64,000 nucleotides of DNA from Elusimicrobiaceae bacterium (GTDB lineage Bacteria > Elusimicrobiota > Elusimicrobia > Elusimicrobiales > Elusimicrobiaceae): positions 62,001-126,000 of the forward strand of contig JAFZUQ010000004.1 in the NCBI GenBank assembly GCA_017618215.1, written 5' to 3'. Under the pieces are notes generated by a model. The model saw nothing but the letters and a program-made list of their open reading frames with translations. It was not told where the DNA came from and made no database searches. Of this stretch, positions 1-8,995 are shown piece by piece; within the stretch, counting starts at the first letter, position 1, and each line of letters starts with the position of its first letter. The translations under genes and the position numbers were made by a program.

Positions 1-1
1 A

Positions 2-373
2 CGTAATACAGAAGCACAGATAATTTTAAAACCGCTTTCACATTTAATAAGTTATAAGCCCAAAACCGAATATAGAACGGATTTAGGTCCTAGAGATTTA
101 ATTACTATGAATTTTGATGGCGCTTCATGGAATGAAGATAATACTCGCTATCAAACGAGTATGCACGCAGTAACTGCAAGTTGTACGGTTTCACCTAGGG
201 AATGTGTAGGGGAAATATTTTACCCGGCAACCGGTACGGCAAAATATAGCTTAAGATTGTCTGCTACCGATGACACACCATTAGTAAAAACATGTATCTA
301 CAATGTCCCTAAATTTGAAAAAATCTGTGATTATATGACTACTTTTGGCTTTATAAAACAGGCCGGAGAATAA
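2..373 (+). CDS. Type IV pilin-like protein, 3' end only
   Basis: The reading frame is open from the first bases of the window, so this is the C-terminal ~123 residues of a longer gene whose start lies outside; the ATG at 107 is internal. The visible part is soluble, has cysteines at the start of a segment (ASCTVSPREC), then a pair later (KTCIYN and EKICDY), and ends in a short FGFIKQ tail. A paired-cysteine C-terminal loop after a small hydrophilic domain resembles the globular heads of pilin-like proteins in diderm bacteria, and two other pilin-like genes lie at 50135-51123, but the N-terminal pilin signal is not in the window. The family call is therefore an inference. A terminator follows directly. 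Confidence 0.4.
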   Translation, partial: RNTEAQIILKPLSHLISYKPKTEYRTDLGPRDLITMNFDGASWNEDNTRYQTSMHAVTASCTVSPRECVGEIFYPATGTAKYSLRLSATDDTPLVKTCIYNVPKFEKICDYMTTFGFIKQAGE

Positions 374-404
374 AAAACCCTACTTTTAATAGTAGGGTTT
401 TAGT
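374..404. terminator. Bidirectional intrinsic terminator
   Basis: Perfect 10-bp stem (374-383 with 392-401, core CCCTAC/GTAGGG) and an 8-base loop, with A-runs on the left and T-runs on the right. It lies between two convergent genes and can end transcription from both sides. Confidence 0.85.
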
Positions 405-420
405 TTAAAAAATTTATAAT

Positions 421-900
421 TTATCTTGCTGCAGTCCTGAAGAAATTATTTTTATTTCTCCCTCCTGATAAAGTTGGTTTACCAATCATTTTATCTGCAA
501 CAATCAAAATATCCTGGCTGCCGGAAGAATATTCCTGCACACCTGAACCGAAAATATCACCGCTCTTTAAAACGCCTAAAGAACCATGTGAATTTATTTG
601 AACTTCCATCTTGATTTTGCCTTCATAAGAATCAATAAGCAAATCATCTTTTGTTACTTCAAAATCTAATGGGAATGTCGGGTTTATAATGCGTTTGATT
701 GCAATTGGTACATCCGCCTCATTCTTAGCAATGATTGAACAAGTTACATTATTTGCCTCAGCATTTTTTTGCAATCTGCTAATGACCTCAACATGCCCCG
801 CAAGTACAAATTTTTTAGGCGGAACAACACCGGTATGCTTATAAAAATAGATACCAAGCCCCAAAGTCGCGAGTAAAAAGGCTGTTACAAAATACTTCAT
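421..900 (-). CDS. Membrane-anchored protein similar to the C-terminal domain of CcmI
   Basis: 159 residues: one N-terminal membrane segment (about 3-20), then a small beta-rich domain. The stretch GHVEVISRL ... VPIAIKRI ... FPLDFEVTKDDL ... GSLGVLKSGDIFGSG follows the order of conserved elements in the C-terminal domain of cytochrome c maturation protein CcmI/CycH, in which a value-added segment reads P-x-A-[VI]-x-R, then FP-x-x-F, then S-x-G and GD-x-x-G. The TPR part of CcmI is absent and no other ccm gene is in the window, so a role in haem attachment is not established. It starts 2 bases after the stop of the SH3 gene and is the last gene of the long minus-strand block. Similarity was judged by eye. 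Confidence 0.5.
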   Translation of the reverse strand: MKYFVTAFLLATLGLGIYFYKHTGVVPPKKFVLAGHVEVISRLQKNAEANNVTCSIIAKNEADVPIAIKRIINPTFPLDFEVTKDDLLIDSYEGKIKMEVQINSHGSLGVLKSGDIFGSGVQEYSSGSQDILIVADKMIGKPTLSGGRNKNNFFRTAAR

Positions 901-902
901 AA

Positions 903-1358
903 TTATTTTCTATATTGCAAGAAGCCCCATACAACTGAAGAATGTACCCAGCCTTTCAAACCGGCATCATCAGCTACTTGAAGCCAAGAACCTTGTTTTT
1001 TAATAAATTTTAGAGGATAACCCTTTTCAACAATCCACACCACTTCTGAAGATGCACTAGGTTGTTTGCGAACATTAATATCAGTTTTTGCAACTAACGC
1101 AGGCGTTTCACCAAGCAAATCACTGTGAATCCAACCGGCATAACCCTCAAAATCTTTTACTTGAACCCATTGGCGGTTCTTGCTTACCCCAAACATCTCA
1201 AGCGGAGTATATTTCCAAACCAAAAACTTCTTTGAGCATTTTGTGCTTGGGCAACTGCGGATTTTACCCTCTTTTACTACGACGCTCGCATAACGCGCAA
1301 CTGCAAATGCATTGCAGGATAAGAATAAAGTTAAAGAAATAAGAAATAATTTTTTCAT
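903..1358 (-). CDS. Secreted protein with two bacterial SH3 domains
   Basis: About 151 residues from the ATG at 1358. That start is chosen over the upstream one at 1412 because it is preceded by AAAGGAGATGCT and opens a normal signal peptide (MKKLFLISLTLFLSCNAFA). Two SH3b repeats follow: about residues 24-80 (GKIRSCPSTKCSKK ... WVQVKDFEGYAGWIH) and about 90-145 (INVRKQPSASSEVV ... WLQVADDAGLKGWVH). Both end in the GW[IV]H motif typical of SH3_3 domains, which commonly bind cell-wall peptides. No catalytic domain is attached, so a periplasmic binding or scaffolding role at peptidoglycan is the best inference. The gene sits 56 bases downstream of nnrD. Confidence 0.8.
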   Translation of the reverse strand: MKKLFLISLTLFLSCNAFAVARYASVVVKEGKIRSCPSTKCSKKFLVWKYTPLEMFGVSKNRQWVQVKDFEGYAGWIHSDLLGETPALVAKTDINVRKQPSASSEVVWIVEKGYPLKFIKKQGSWLQVADDAGLKGWVHSSVVWGFLQYRK

Positions 1359-1414
1359 AGCATCTCCTTTATATTTAGTATAGCATATTTGAATAAAAAA
1401 TGAAACACACAAAT

Positions 1415-2266
1415 TTATTTTAGCAAATTTTTTATTAAAAAGGGCATTTTATGTATAACATCAGTTGCAAGTAAAGAGGTTTTGCCTGTTTCTTTTGCAG
1501 CTAAATCTGCTGCCGTACCATGCAAATAACAACCCAAAGCCGCTGCTGTAAATGCCGCTTGTTTTTTGTCTTTATTTTGCGTGAGCAAGCGCGCATATAA
1601 AGCAGCAATTATTCCGCCTAAAACATCACCGCTGCCGGCTTTGGCTAGGCCGCAATTTCCGGCATGGCTTTCATAAATTTTTGTACCGTTACTTATATAA
1701 GTGATAGGCCCTTTAAGCAAACAAATTGCACCTGTTTTTTGCGCTAAATTTTTTGCGGCGGTTTTTGTGTTTATTGTTTTTTGCTTGAGCAACTTTTTCA
1801 TTTCCCCAACATGCGGTGTTAAAATATAAGGCCCGCCGGCCTTTGGCAGTTTTGTATTTTTGCTTGCCAAAAAAGTTAAGGAACTTGCATCAATTACCGC
1901 CGGGAGTTTGGCAAAATCTAAAATTTCCAAAGTATGTTTTGCCAACTCCGCAAGGCCGCTGCCGATAAGTAAAACATCAGGTTTAAAAGTTTTAATATAT
2001 TTTTTAATTTCGGCTATTTGATTTTTTTCAAACGGTAAAACAAGCGCTTGCGGAACTGTGCAAACTGTGGCTTTTATCACTTCTGGAATTGAAGCAAGCG
2101 CCACCATCCCCGCTCCGCAAAAATACGCGCCCAAAACATTTAAGACTGCCGCGCCCTGCATAGTTTTTGAACCGGCAATAATTAAAATTTTACCGTTAAT
2201 ATTTTTATAAGAATCTTTTTCAATTTTAGGGAAATTATTTTTAAAAAACTTTTTCGTTATTTTCAT
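1415..2266 (-). CDS. nnrD: ADP-dependent NAD(P)H-hydrate dehydratase
   Basis: 283 residues, the ribokinase-like (YjeF C-terminal) domain only. It repairs hydrated NADH/NADPH by ATP- or ADP-driven dehydration. Visible motifs are GKILIIAGSKTMQGAA near residue 24 (nucleotide/substrate loop), ILTPHVGEM near 147 and the anion-hole signature AGSGDVLGG near 210 with the catalytic aspartate. The N-terminal epimerase half (NnrE) found fused in many bacteria is missing here. Its ATG overlaps the acpS stop as ATGA, indicating coupled translation; the acpS-nnrD pairing is common in bacteria. Confidence 0.92.
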   Translation of the reverse strand: MKITKKFFKNNFPKIEKDSYKNINGKILIIAGSKTMQGAAVLNVLGAYFCGAGMVALASIPEVIKATVCTVPQALVLPFEKNQIAEIKKYIKTFKPDVLLIGSGLAELAKHTLEILDFAKLPAVIDASSLTFLASKNTKLPKAGGPYILTPHVGEMKKLLKQKTINTKTAAKNLAQKTGAICLLKGPITYISNGTKIYESHAGNCGLAKAGSGDVLGGIIAALYARLLTQNKDKKQAAFTAAALGCYLHGTAADLAAKETGKTSLLATDVIHKMPFLIKNLLK

Positions 2267-2607
2267 TTTTTATAAACTAAAACGACGGCTTGCGCGAAAT
2301 TTTTGGTGTGCGAAAGTGATATTTTAAAACATAAATCTTTGGCGCGTTTGTCTTTAACAGTTACTTTTGGCGCACCGGATTTATCATTTAAAACTTGAAT
2401 TTTTTTGAAGGCAATTTTATCAAAAGGCAAGGCTTTGTAAACTGCTTCTTTTGCACAGTAGCGAACAGCTAAGTGTTCGGCCTTATTTTTTTTAGCATCG
2501 GAATATTTAAGTTCTTCCTCGGTAAACAAACGGTTTAGGACCTTTGTATCAAGGTCTTTAAAACGGGAAACTTCTTCTATATCAGTTCCGATATTTATAA
2601 TTTCCAT
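2263..2607 (-). CDS. acpS: Holo-[acyl-carrier-protein] synthase
   Basis: 114 residues from the ATG at 2607; a TTG three codons earlier (2616) is possible but less likely. It transfers 4'-phosphopantetheine from CoA to apo-ACP, needed for fatty-acid synthesis. The start IINIGTDIEEVSRF carries the metal-binding Asp, RYCAKEAVYKAL is the second conserved block (Glu and Lys) and KISLSHTKNFAQAVV is the third. Length matches the AcpS family. It overlaps or abuts glmS upstream and nnrD downstream. Confidence 0.95.
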   Translation of the reverse strand: MEIINIGTDIEEVSRFKDLDTKVLNRLFTEEELKYSDAKKNKAEHLAVRYCAKEAVYKALPFDKIAFKKIQVLNDKSGAPKVTVKDKRAKDLCFKISLSHTKNFAQAVVLVYKK

Positions 2608-2608
2608 A

Positions 2609-4408
2609 TTATTCAACGGTTACGCTTTTGGCAAGGTTTCTTGGTTTATCAATTTCCCTGCCCAAAAATTTTGCAATAAAGTAAGCGTAAAATTGCAAGA
2701 CAGTTGCCGCAAGCAAAGGAAACAAGTATTCATTTGTATAAGGCACTTCCAAAGCATTTTTTGACGGCGTATTTGTTACCACTATAACACGGGCGCCGCG
2801 CGCAGAAACCTCTTGGCAAGAGGATAACATCTTTTCATACAAACTGCTTTTCGGCGCTAAAGCAACGACGGGGATACCAGTGTCAATTATAGCTATCGGG
2901 CCATGTTTAATTTCGCCAGCCGCAAAGCCCTCGGCATGTTTATAAGAAATTTCTTTCAATTTAAGCGCGCCTTCCAAAGCAAGCGGGAAACTTGCATTGC
3001 GCGCAATAAAAATAAATGACGGGCTTTTGTAAACTTTTGCGGCAATTTTTTTAACCTCATTTTCAAGCTTTAAAGTTTGTTTTAAAAGTTCAGGTATTGT
3101 TAAAAGTTCTTGATATAAATCTTCAAACTCCGCTTTTGTAATAGCACCTTGCACGTATGCAAGTTGCAAAGCAAGCGCATATAAAACCGTTAATTGGCAA
3201 GTAAAAGCTTTTGTGGAGGCAACGCTGATTTCCGGCCCGCAATGCGTGAAAACGGAGTAATCACTTTCCCGTACTATTGCTGAACCTACGACATTACAAA
3301 CACTCAAAACTTTTAAGCCGTTTGATTTTGCATTTTTTAAAGCGGCTAAAGTATCGGCAGTTTCACCCGATTGGCTGACTGCCACAAAAAGCCAATTCTT
3401 TTTAAAATGTATCGGCCTATATTTAAACTCTGAAGCCATTTCAACTTCCACGGGAATTTTTGCAAAATGTTCAATAACATATTTCGCTATTAATGAAGCA
3501 TGATAAGCAGTGCCGCAAGCAACAATATATAAGCCTTCAATTTTTTTAGCCTCTTTTAAAGGAAGCCCGAAAGCCTTTGTAATATCAGGCGGCAAGGTTT
3601 GCAAAGTATCTTTAACATTTTGCGGTTCATCATGAATTTCTTTAAGCATAAAATGCTCAAAACCGCCCTTTTCCGCTGCGGAAATATCCCAAGAAATTGT
3701 GTGAATTTTACGTGTTGTTTTGCGGAAATCACCATCATAAATTTCAATATTATCTGCGGTAATTTTAACGGTATCACCGTCTTCAAAAAATATTGCTTTG
3801 TTTGTATGGTTTAAAAATGCAGGAATATCAGAAGCAAGAAAAAACCCTTTTTTACCGATACCGGCAACAAGCGGGCTTTGCCTTTTTGCCGCCACCATCA
3901 CGCCGGGTAATTTCGCATTTAAAGCAACTAATGCAAATGCACCTTTTAATTTGCGAGTAGTTTTTTGAAAGGCTTTAAAAAAATCTTTTTCATGCCTTAA
4001 TTCTTCTTCAAGCAAATGGGCAATGACTTCGGTATCTGTTTCAGATTTAAATTTATGGCCTTTTTTGATCAAGGTATTTTTGAGCTCCAAATAATTTTCA
4101 ATAATACCGTTGTGAACTAAAGCGACATTACCGCTGCAATCTGTATGGGGATGGCTGTTAATCAAAGAGGGTTTACCATGCGTGGCCCAACGTGTATGTG
4201 CAATACCAAGATGCGAATTCTTGCCGGATTTTTTGACTAAATCTTCCAAATTTTTAACTTGGCCTACAGACTTCAAAATTGTAATTTTATTTTTGCCTTC
4301 CAAAGCAATACCGGCTGAATCATAACCGCGGTACTCAAGTTTCTTAAGGCCGGAAATTAACAGTTCGGCGCAGTTATATTTACCGCAAAAACCGACAATT
4401 CCGCACAT
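2609..4408 (-). CDS. glmS: Glutamine-fructose-6-phosphate aminotransferase (isomerizing)
   Basis: 599 residues, full length. It makes glucosamine-6-phosphate from fructose-6-phosphate and glutamine, the first step to UDP-GlcNAc. The catalytic Cys2 follows the start Met (MCGIVGFCG), YRGYDSAGIAL and HTRWATHGKPS mark the class II glutaminase domain (about 1-225), and two SIS isomerase domains follow (VACGTAYHAS near 295; IFIARNASFPLALEGALKLKEISY near 460-485, split here for description). It ends in KSVTVE, the conserved active-site tail. There is no glmS ribozyme in front: the start codon overlaps the pdxJ stop (TAATG). It sits in the same block as glmM, so two GlmS-pathway steps are co-transcribed. 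Confidence 0.97.
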   Translation of the reverse strand: MCGIVGFCGKYNCAELLISGLKKLEYRGYDSAGIALEGKNKITILKSVGQVKNLEDLVKKSGKNSHLGIAHTRWATHGKPSLINSHPHTDCSGNVALVHNGIIENYLELKNTLIKKGHKFKSETDTEVIAHLLEEELRHEKDFFKAFQKTTRKLKGAFALVALNAKLPGVMVAAKRQSPLVAGIGKKGFFLASDIPAFLNHTNKAIFFEDGDTVKITADNIEIYDGDFRKTTRKIHTISWDISAAEKGGFEHFMLKEIHDEPQNVKDTLQTLPPDITKAFGLPLKEAKKIEGLYIVACGTAYHASLIAKYVIEHFAKIPVEVEMASEFKYRPIHFKKNWLFVAVSQSGETADTLAALKNAKSNGLKVLSVCNVVGSAIVRESDYSVFTHCGPEISVASTKAFTCQLTVLYALALQLAYVQGAITKAEFEDLYQELLTIPELLKQTLKLENEVKKIAAKVYKSPSFIFIARNASFPLALEGALKLKEISYKHAEGFAAGEIKHGPIAIIDTGIPVVALAPKSSLYEKMLSSCQEVSARGARVIVVTNTPSKNALEVPYTNEYLFPLLAATVLQFYAYFIAKFLGREIDKPRNLAKSVTVE

Positions 4409-5127
4409 TATTTGACACCTATCAAGAGTCTCATATCAAGCAAGGCTTGAGGAAGACCACGGAAGACGGACCTGGCAATTATTGCATGCCCGATATTTAA
4501 GGCTTCCATACCGTTAATTTTGGCGATATCTTCCACATTTTTATAGTTAAGACCGTGGCCGGAGTGAACTTCCAAATCAAGTTCTTTTGCCAAGATTGTA
4601 GCCATTTCTATACGCTCAAGTTCTGCCTTACGTGCTTTTTCATTTTTTGCTTCACTGTAAGTTTTTGTGCAAAGTTCTACAATATCAGCTTCTAAACGTT
4701 TTGCTGCACGTATATTTGAAGGTTCCGGATCGACAAATAAACTGACTTTTATTCCTGCCTTATGTAAAGCCTTTATGGTACGAACTATTGCCGGTAAATT
4801 ACGTTTGTTTAATTTTAGGCCACCGGAAGTTGTAAGTTCATTAGGAAATTCCGGCACCAAACATACTGAACCGCATCTAATGGAAGTAGCAAAATCAACC
4901 ATTTCTTTAGTTGCCGCCATTTCTAAATGAATTTTTTCACGTGCGATTTTTGCCAATTTTTTAAGGTCTGTTTCTTGAACATGGCGCCTATCCCCACGTA
5001 AGTGCATAACTATATAATCTGCCCCTAAAGCAAGGCAAATTTCCGCCGCTTTAATGGGGCTTGGATCAACACCTCCGCGTACTTGGCGAAGTGTTGCAAT
5101 ATGATCTAAATTAACACCTAATTTCAT
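4408..5127 (-). CDS. pdxJ: Pyridoxine 5'-phosphate synthase
   Basis: 239 residues from the ATG at 5127, which has an AGAGGTG site; the frame extends five codons upstream without one. It condenses 1-deoxyxylulose-5-phosphate with 3-amino-2-oxopropyl phosphate in the DXP-dependent vitamin B6 pathway. Motifs: MKLGVNLDHIATLRQ at the N terminus, DYIVMHLRGDRRHVQ, SLFVDPEP, EVHSGHGLNY and LNIGHAIIARSVF, all standard for PdxJ, a TIM barrel. No pdxA is in the window. PLP made here would serve many enzymes; the clustering with glmM and glmS is probably only operon economy. Confidence 0.97.
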   Translation of the reverse strand: MKLGVNLDHIATLRQVRGGVDPSPIKAAEICLALGADYIVMHLRGDRRHVQETDLKKLAKIAREKIHLEMAATKEMVDFATSIRCGSVCLVPEFPNELTTSGGLKLNKRNLPAIVRTIKALHKAGIKVSLFVDPEPSNIRAAKRLEADIVELCTKTYSEAKNEKARKAELERIEMATILAKELDLEVHSGHGLNYKNVEDIAKINGMEALNIGHAIIARSVFRGLPQALLDMRLLIGVK

Positions 5128-5135
5128 AGTCACCT

Positions 5136-6491
5136 CTAGCAAGTTTTAACCTTGCTTTTATAAAATGTTACTACTTTTTGACAAATATCTTCTACGTTTT
5201 CCTTGTTTTCATCTTCAACTAAAACGCGGAGTAAAGGCTCTGTTCCTGAATAACGTACGACTATGCGCCCCTTTTCACCCATAGATTTTTCAAGTTCTTT
5301 AAGATATGGGCAAAAACCGTCAATTTTTTCTAATGGAATCTTCTTTTCGACTCTAACAGGTACAAGTTTTAAAGGGTATTTTTGCCATAAATTTCTGAAA
5401 TAACTTAACTTTTTACCGGAACTTTTTACAATACCAAGTAATTGCAAGGCAGTTAAAATACCGTCACCAGCAGGGGCAATATCTCTGAAAATAATATGGC
5501 CGGAAGTTTCCCCCCCGACAGACAGATTATTTTTTGTAAGTTCCTCAAAAACATATTTATCACCGACTTTGGTTAAAACCGGTTCAATACCGTTTGCTTT
5601 TAAATAATTAATTAAACCCAAATTTGCCATAATGGTTAAAACGGCTTTATTACCTTTTAGTCTACCATTATTTTTCAGATATAAAGCAACAGTTGAAATA
5701 ACATTATCCCCGTCAAAAACCGTACCTTCTTCTGTTACGGCGATAAGGCGATCAGCATCACCATCAAAAGAAAGGCCGATATCTGCTTTAAATTTCTTAA
5801 CTGCTTCTTGTAAACCTTCAGTATGCAAAGCACCGGCATTTTTGTTTATATTAAACCCATCGGGACTATTATTTATTACAGTTACTTTAGCACCAAGGTC
5901 TTCAAAAACTTTAGGTGCGATTTTTGATGCAGCACCATTTGCACAATCAAGTACAATATGCAATTTTTTTAAATCAGCGGCTTCAGTTAAAGTACTCTTT
6001 AGGAAAGTAATATATTCTTCCACCTTTTCCGGTACTTCACAAAATCTTGTATTATTTTGAGGTAAGGGAATCGCAGTTACATTTTCAATCTCACGCTCGA
6101 TATTATCCTCAATAGTTTCATTAAGTTTTGTACCTTGAGCAGAAAAGAATTTTATTCCGTTAAATTCAGCCGGATTATGGCTGGCTGAAATTACAATTCC
6201 GCAAATATTTTTATATTTTTGCGTGAGCAAGGAAACACTGGGTGTTGTGGAAATACCCAAAGACAAGACATTATATCCAGCTGCTCTTATCCCTTTTGTA
6301 AGACATTCCAAAATGGCTTTACCGCTTGCACGGGAATCTTGCGCAATAAAAATATTTTTATTTGTATTGTTCGGTTCTCGTTTCGAGAGTTCCTTTAAAG
6401 CGCAGTAACCAAGTTTTGTAACAAAGTCCTCAGTTAATGGGTATTTACCCCAAACGGAACGTATTCCATCGGTACCAAAATATTTAGGCAT
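5136..6491 (-). CDS. glmM: Phosphoglucosamine mutase
   Basis: 451 residues from the ATG at 6491; the four-codon upstream extension is dropped because GGGGGG lies just before this ATG. It interconverts glucosamine-6-phosphate and glucosamine-1-phosphate. YFGTDGIR opens the protein, the phosphoserine loop is ISASHNPAEFNG near residue 100, the metal loop is FDGDADR near 243, the sugar loop GGETSGHI near 325, and RYSGTEPLLRV near 425 binds phosphate. It overlaps the ftsH stop by 8 bases and is followed 8 bases later by pdxJ. Together with glmS it forms the UDP-GlcNAc precursor route. Confidence 0.96.
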   Translation of the reverse strand: MPKYFGTDGIRSVWGKYPLTEDFVTKLGYCALKELSKREPNNTNKNIFIAQDSRASGKAILECLTKGIRAAGYNVLSLGISTTPSVSLLTQKYKNICGIVISASHNPAEFNGIKFFSAQGTKLNETIEDNIEREIENVTAIPLPQNNTRFCEVPEKVEEYITFLKSTLTEAADLKKLHIVLDCANGAASKIAPKVFEDLGAKVTVINNSPDGFNINKNAGALHTEGLQEAVKKFKADIGLSFDGDADRLIAVTEEGTVFDGDNVISTVALYLKNNGRLKGNKAVLTIMANLGLINYLKANGIEPVLTKVGDKYVFEELTKNNLSVGGETSGHIIFRDIAPAGDGILTALQLLGIVKSSGKKLSYFRNLWQKYPLKLVPVRVEKKIPLEKIDGFCPYLKELEKSMGEKGRIVVRYSGTEPLLRVLVEDENKENVEDICQKVVTFYKSKVKTC

Positions 6492-8451
6492 CTTGCCCCC
6501 CAAATAAATCCCCGATTTGTTCTGCCGGTTTATCTTCCTTTTTAGGCTTTACCTGTTTTTTAGTTTCTTCTTTAATAGGTTCTGCCACAGGTTTTATTTC
6601 TTCCTTTTTTTCTTCTTTCTTCTCTTCTTTAACTTCGGCAGGTTTTAAACCCAAAATTTCGTCGATTTCTTTAGCATCTACCACCTCTTTTTCAAGCAAG
6701 CGGTCAATCAAAGTATGCATTTCTTTTAAATGGTCTTTAATAACATCTTTTGCTTTTTGGTAAGAATCGCGAATAAGTTTTGAAACTTCTTCATCAATAG
6801 CACGGGCTAAATCTTCGGAAATATTTTTGTGCCTTGAAATATCCCGGCCTAAAAATACTTCATCTTCTTCGGTATGTACTGATATCGGGCCAAGGCGGTC
6901 ACTCATACCAAGTTGTGCTACCATCTTCCTTGCATAAGCGGTTGCACGGGATAAATCGTCAGATGCACCGGTTGTAATTTCCTCAAACAAAATTTCTTCT
7001 GCAGCACGTCCGCCAAGTAAGATTACAAGTTTATCTAAAATTTCGCTCTTGGATGTTAAATATTTATCTTCCAAAGGAAGTTGCATTGTGTAACCTAAAG
7101 CAGGCCCCCTAGGTATAATAGAAACTTTATGTACCGGGTCCCCGTTTTTAGAAAGCTTTGCAATAATTGTGTGGCCTGATTCATGCGCGGCAATAATGCG
7201 TTTTTCTTTATCGGAAATCACGCGGCTTTTACGTTGAGGGCCGGCCATAACACGCTCTACAGCTTCTTCAATATCTGCATTAGTAACGGCAGGCTTATCT
7301 TGGCGCGCAGCTAAAATTGCGGCCTCGTTTATGACGTTTGCTAAATCAGCACCTACAAAACCAGGTGTGCTTTTGGCGATAACGGAAAGGTCAACTTCTT
7401 TTGCCATTTTAACTTTTTTAGCATGTACTTTTAAGATTTCTTCGCGCCCTTTCATATCGGGGGAAGGTACATTTATGTGCCTATCAAAACGGCCGGGCCT
7501 TGTTAATGCAGGGTCTAAAACATCAGGGCGGTTTGTTGAACCCATTAAAATAATACCGCTTTGTGATTCAAAACCATCAAGTTCAATTAAAAGTTGGTTT
7601 AAAGTTTGCTCGCGTTCATCATGCCCACCGCCAATACCGGCAAAACGGCGACGGCCTACGGCATCAAGTTCATCAATAAAAATTATGGCAGGTGCATTTT
7701 TCTTGGCATTTGCAAATAAATCCCTAACACGTGCAGCACCGACACCCACAAACATTTCCACAAACTCAGATGCTGAAGCGGAGAAAAATGATACCTTAGC
7801 CTCCCCGGCTACTGCTTTGGCAAGAAGGGTTTTACCTGTACCGGGTGCACCATACAAAAGCACGCCTTTTGGAAGTTTTGCACCAAGTTTTTTAAATTCA
7901 GCAGGGCTTTTAAGGAATTTAATAATATCCTGCATTTCTTCTTTGGCTTCATCACAACCGGCGACATCTTTAAATGTTACGGTTTGCTTTGTCGGATCTT
8001 GAAGTTTTGCTTTAGAACGGGCGAAATTTAAAGCGCTTTTTCCGTCATTTCTCTGCGGACGTATAAATAAAAACCACCACGCAAAAACAAATAATAAAAC
8101 AAGACCGATATTAAATAGGACATTAAAAATCCAGCTCTTATCTTGTTCTGCTTTAAAAGGAACTTTGGCAGCCATAAGTTCGCTAACAAGTGCGGAATCT
8201 TCAATTTTAACTGTACTGAATTTTTGCTCCTTACCATCGTCTTTATAAACGCCGGTTATAAGTTCCGGTGTAATGGTAACGTCAAGCAAATCGCCGCTTG
8301 CAATTTTGGCTTTAAAGGCAGAATAGTCAATATTTTTGACTTTACCTGTATCAGCAAATTTTGAAAAGAGTACAACTAAAATTATAAAAGACACTATCCA
8401 CATTACCACTTGCTTAAATGGTATTTGCGGAACTTTATTTCTTGGTTTCAT
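6484..8451 (-). CDS. ftsH: ATP-dependent zinc metalloprotease FtsH
   Basis: 655 residues from the ATG at 8451 (preceded by AGGAG, 6-base spacing); a TTG one codon earlier is unlikely. Two membrane segments (about 13-30 and 108-130) flank a small periplasmic domain. The AAA module has Walker A GAPGTGKT, Walker [15 protein letters not shown] and the second region of homology [10 protein letters not shown]. The zinc site is HESGH, a small variant of the usual HEAGH but still HExxH. The last ~55 residues are a Lys/Glu-rich tail (repeated KEEKKEE). It degrades membrane and regulatory proteins. It overlaps hpt by 17 bases, the hpt-ftsH order being common in bacteria. Confidence 0.97.
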   Translation of the reverse strand: MKPRNKVPQIPFKQVVMWIVSFIILVVLFSKFADTGKVKNIDYSAFKAKIASGDLLDVTITPELITGVYKDDGKEQKFSTVKIEDSALVSELMAAKVPFKAEQDKSWIFNVLFNIGLVLLFVFAWWFLFIRPQRNDGKSALNFARSKAKLQDPTKQTVTFKDVAGCDEAKEEMQDIIKFLKSPAEFKKLGAKLPKGVLLYGAPGTGKTLLAKAVAGEAKVSFFSASASEFVEMFVGVGAARVRDLFANAKKNAPAIIFIDELDAVGRRRFAGIGGGHDEREQTLNQLLIELDGFESQSGIILMGSTNRPDVLDPALTRPGRFDRHINVPSPDMKGREEILKVHAKKVKMAKEVDLSVIAKSTPGFVGADLANVINEAAILAARQDKPAVTNADIEEAVERVMAGPQRKSRVISDKEKRIIAAHESGHTIIAKLSKNGDPVHKVSIIPRGPALGYTMQLPLEDKYLTSKSEILDKLVILLGGRAAEEILFEEITTGASDDLSRATAYARKMVAQLGMSDRLGPISVHTEEDEVFLGRDISRHKNISEDLARAIDEEVSKLIRDSYQKAKDVIKDHLKEMHTLIDRLLEKEVVDAKEIDEILGLKPAEVKEEKKEEKKEEIKPVAEPIKEETKKQVKPKKEDKPAEQIGDLFGGQDA

Positions 8452-8971
8452 CAAAAACTCCTACATAAGGTAAATTGCGATATAATTCATTATAATCTAA
8501 ACCATAACCAACGACGAACTCATTTTGTATAGTAAAACCTATATATTTCGGCTTTATTTCGACTTTACGGTTTTGGGGCTTATCTAAAAGAGCGCAAAAT
8601 TCTATAGAAGCAGGCTTACGGGCGGTGAGCATATCCTTCAAATATACACCTGTAAGGCCGGTATCGACAATATCTTCAACGATAATAACAGGCCTATCTT
8701 TGATATCGTCCCTGATATCAAGCAACATACGCACTTTGCCACTTGAGCTTGTACCTTGGTAAGAGGATAAACTCATGAAGTCTATTGTACAATCAATTTC
8801 CAAATTTTTAACAAGATTTGCAAAAAATATTGATGCACCCCTTAAAATACAGACAATCAATGGTTTTTTCTCGGCATAATCTGCCGAAATCTGTTGGGCA
8901 AGTTCTTTAACCCTTGCATTAATTTGTTCTTCAGAAATCAAAACCCTTTTAATAGGCACCTGGTAAGCCAT
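8435..8971 (-). CDS. hpt: Hypoxanthine (guanine) phosphoribosyltransferase
   Basis: 178 residues. It salvages hypoxanthine and guanine to IMP and GMP using PRPP. The PRPP-binding loop VIIVEDIVDTGLT is near residue 97-109, LIVCILRGASIFFANL is the pyrophosphate loop near 40, and the C-terminal YIGFTIQNEFVVGYGLDYN is characteristic of bacterial HPRT. Start supported by AAGGAGAG seven bases upstream. It follows the MntP-like gene by 24 bases and overlaps ftsH. apt and guaC elsewhere in the window complete a purine-salvage set. Confidence 0.96.
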   Translation of the reverse strand: MAYQVPIKRVLISEEQINARVKELAQQISADYAEKKPLIVCILRGASIFFANLVKNLEIDCTIDFMSLSSYQGTSSSGKVRMLLDIRDDIKDRPVIIVEDIVDTGLTGVYLKDMLTARKPASIEFCALLDKPQNRKVEIKPKYIGFTIQNEFVVGYGLDYNELYRNLPYVGVFDETKK

Positions 8972-8995
8972 AAACTCTCCTTTTAAAAATACAAA

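Noticed and set aside
4400-4430. glmS ribozyme upstream of glmS
   Set aside because: glmS overlaps the pdxJ stop codon; there is no room for the ribozyme.
7331-8002. 223-codon plus-strand frame within ftsH
   Set aside because: Antisense shadow of the strongly conserved AAA domain; no ribosome site or family match.
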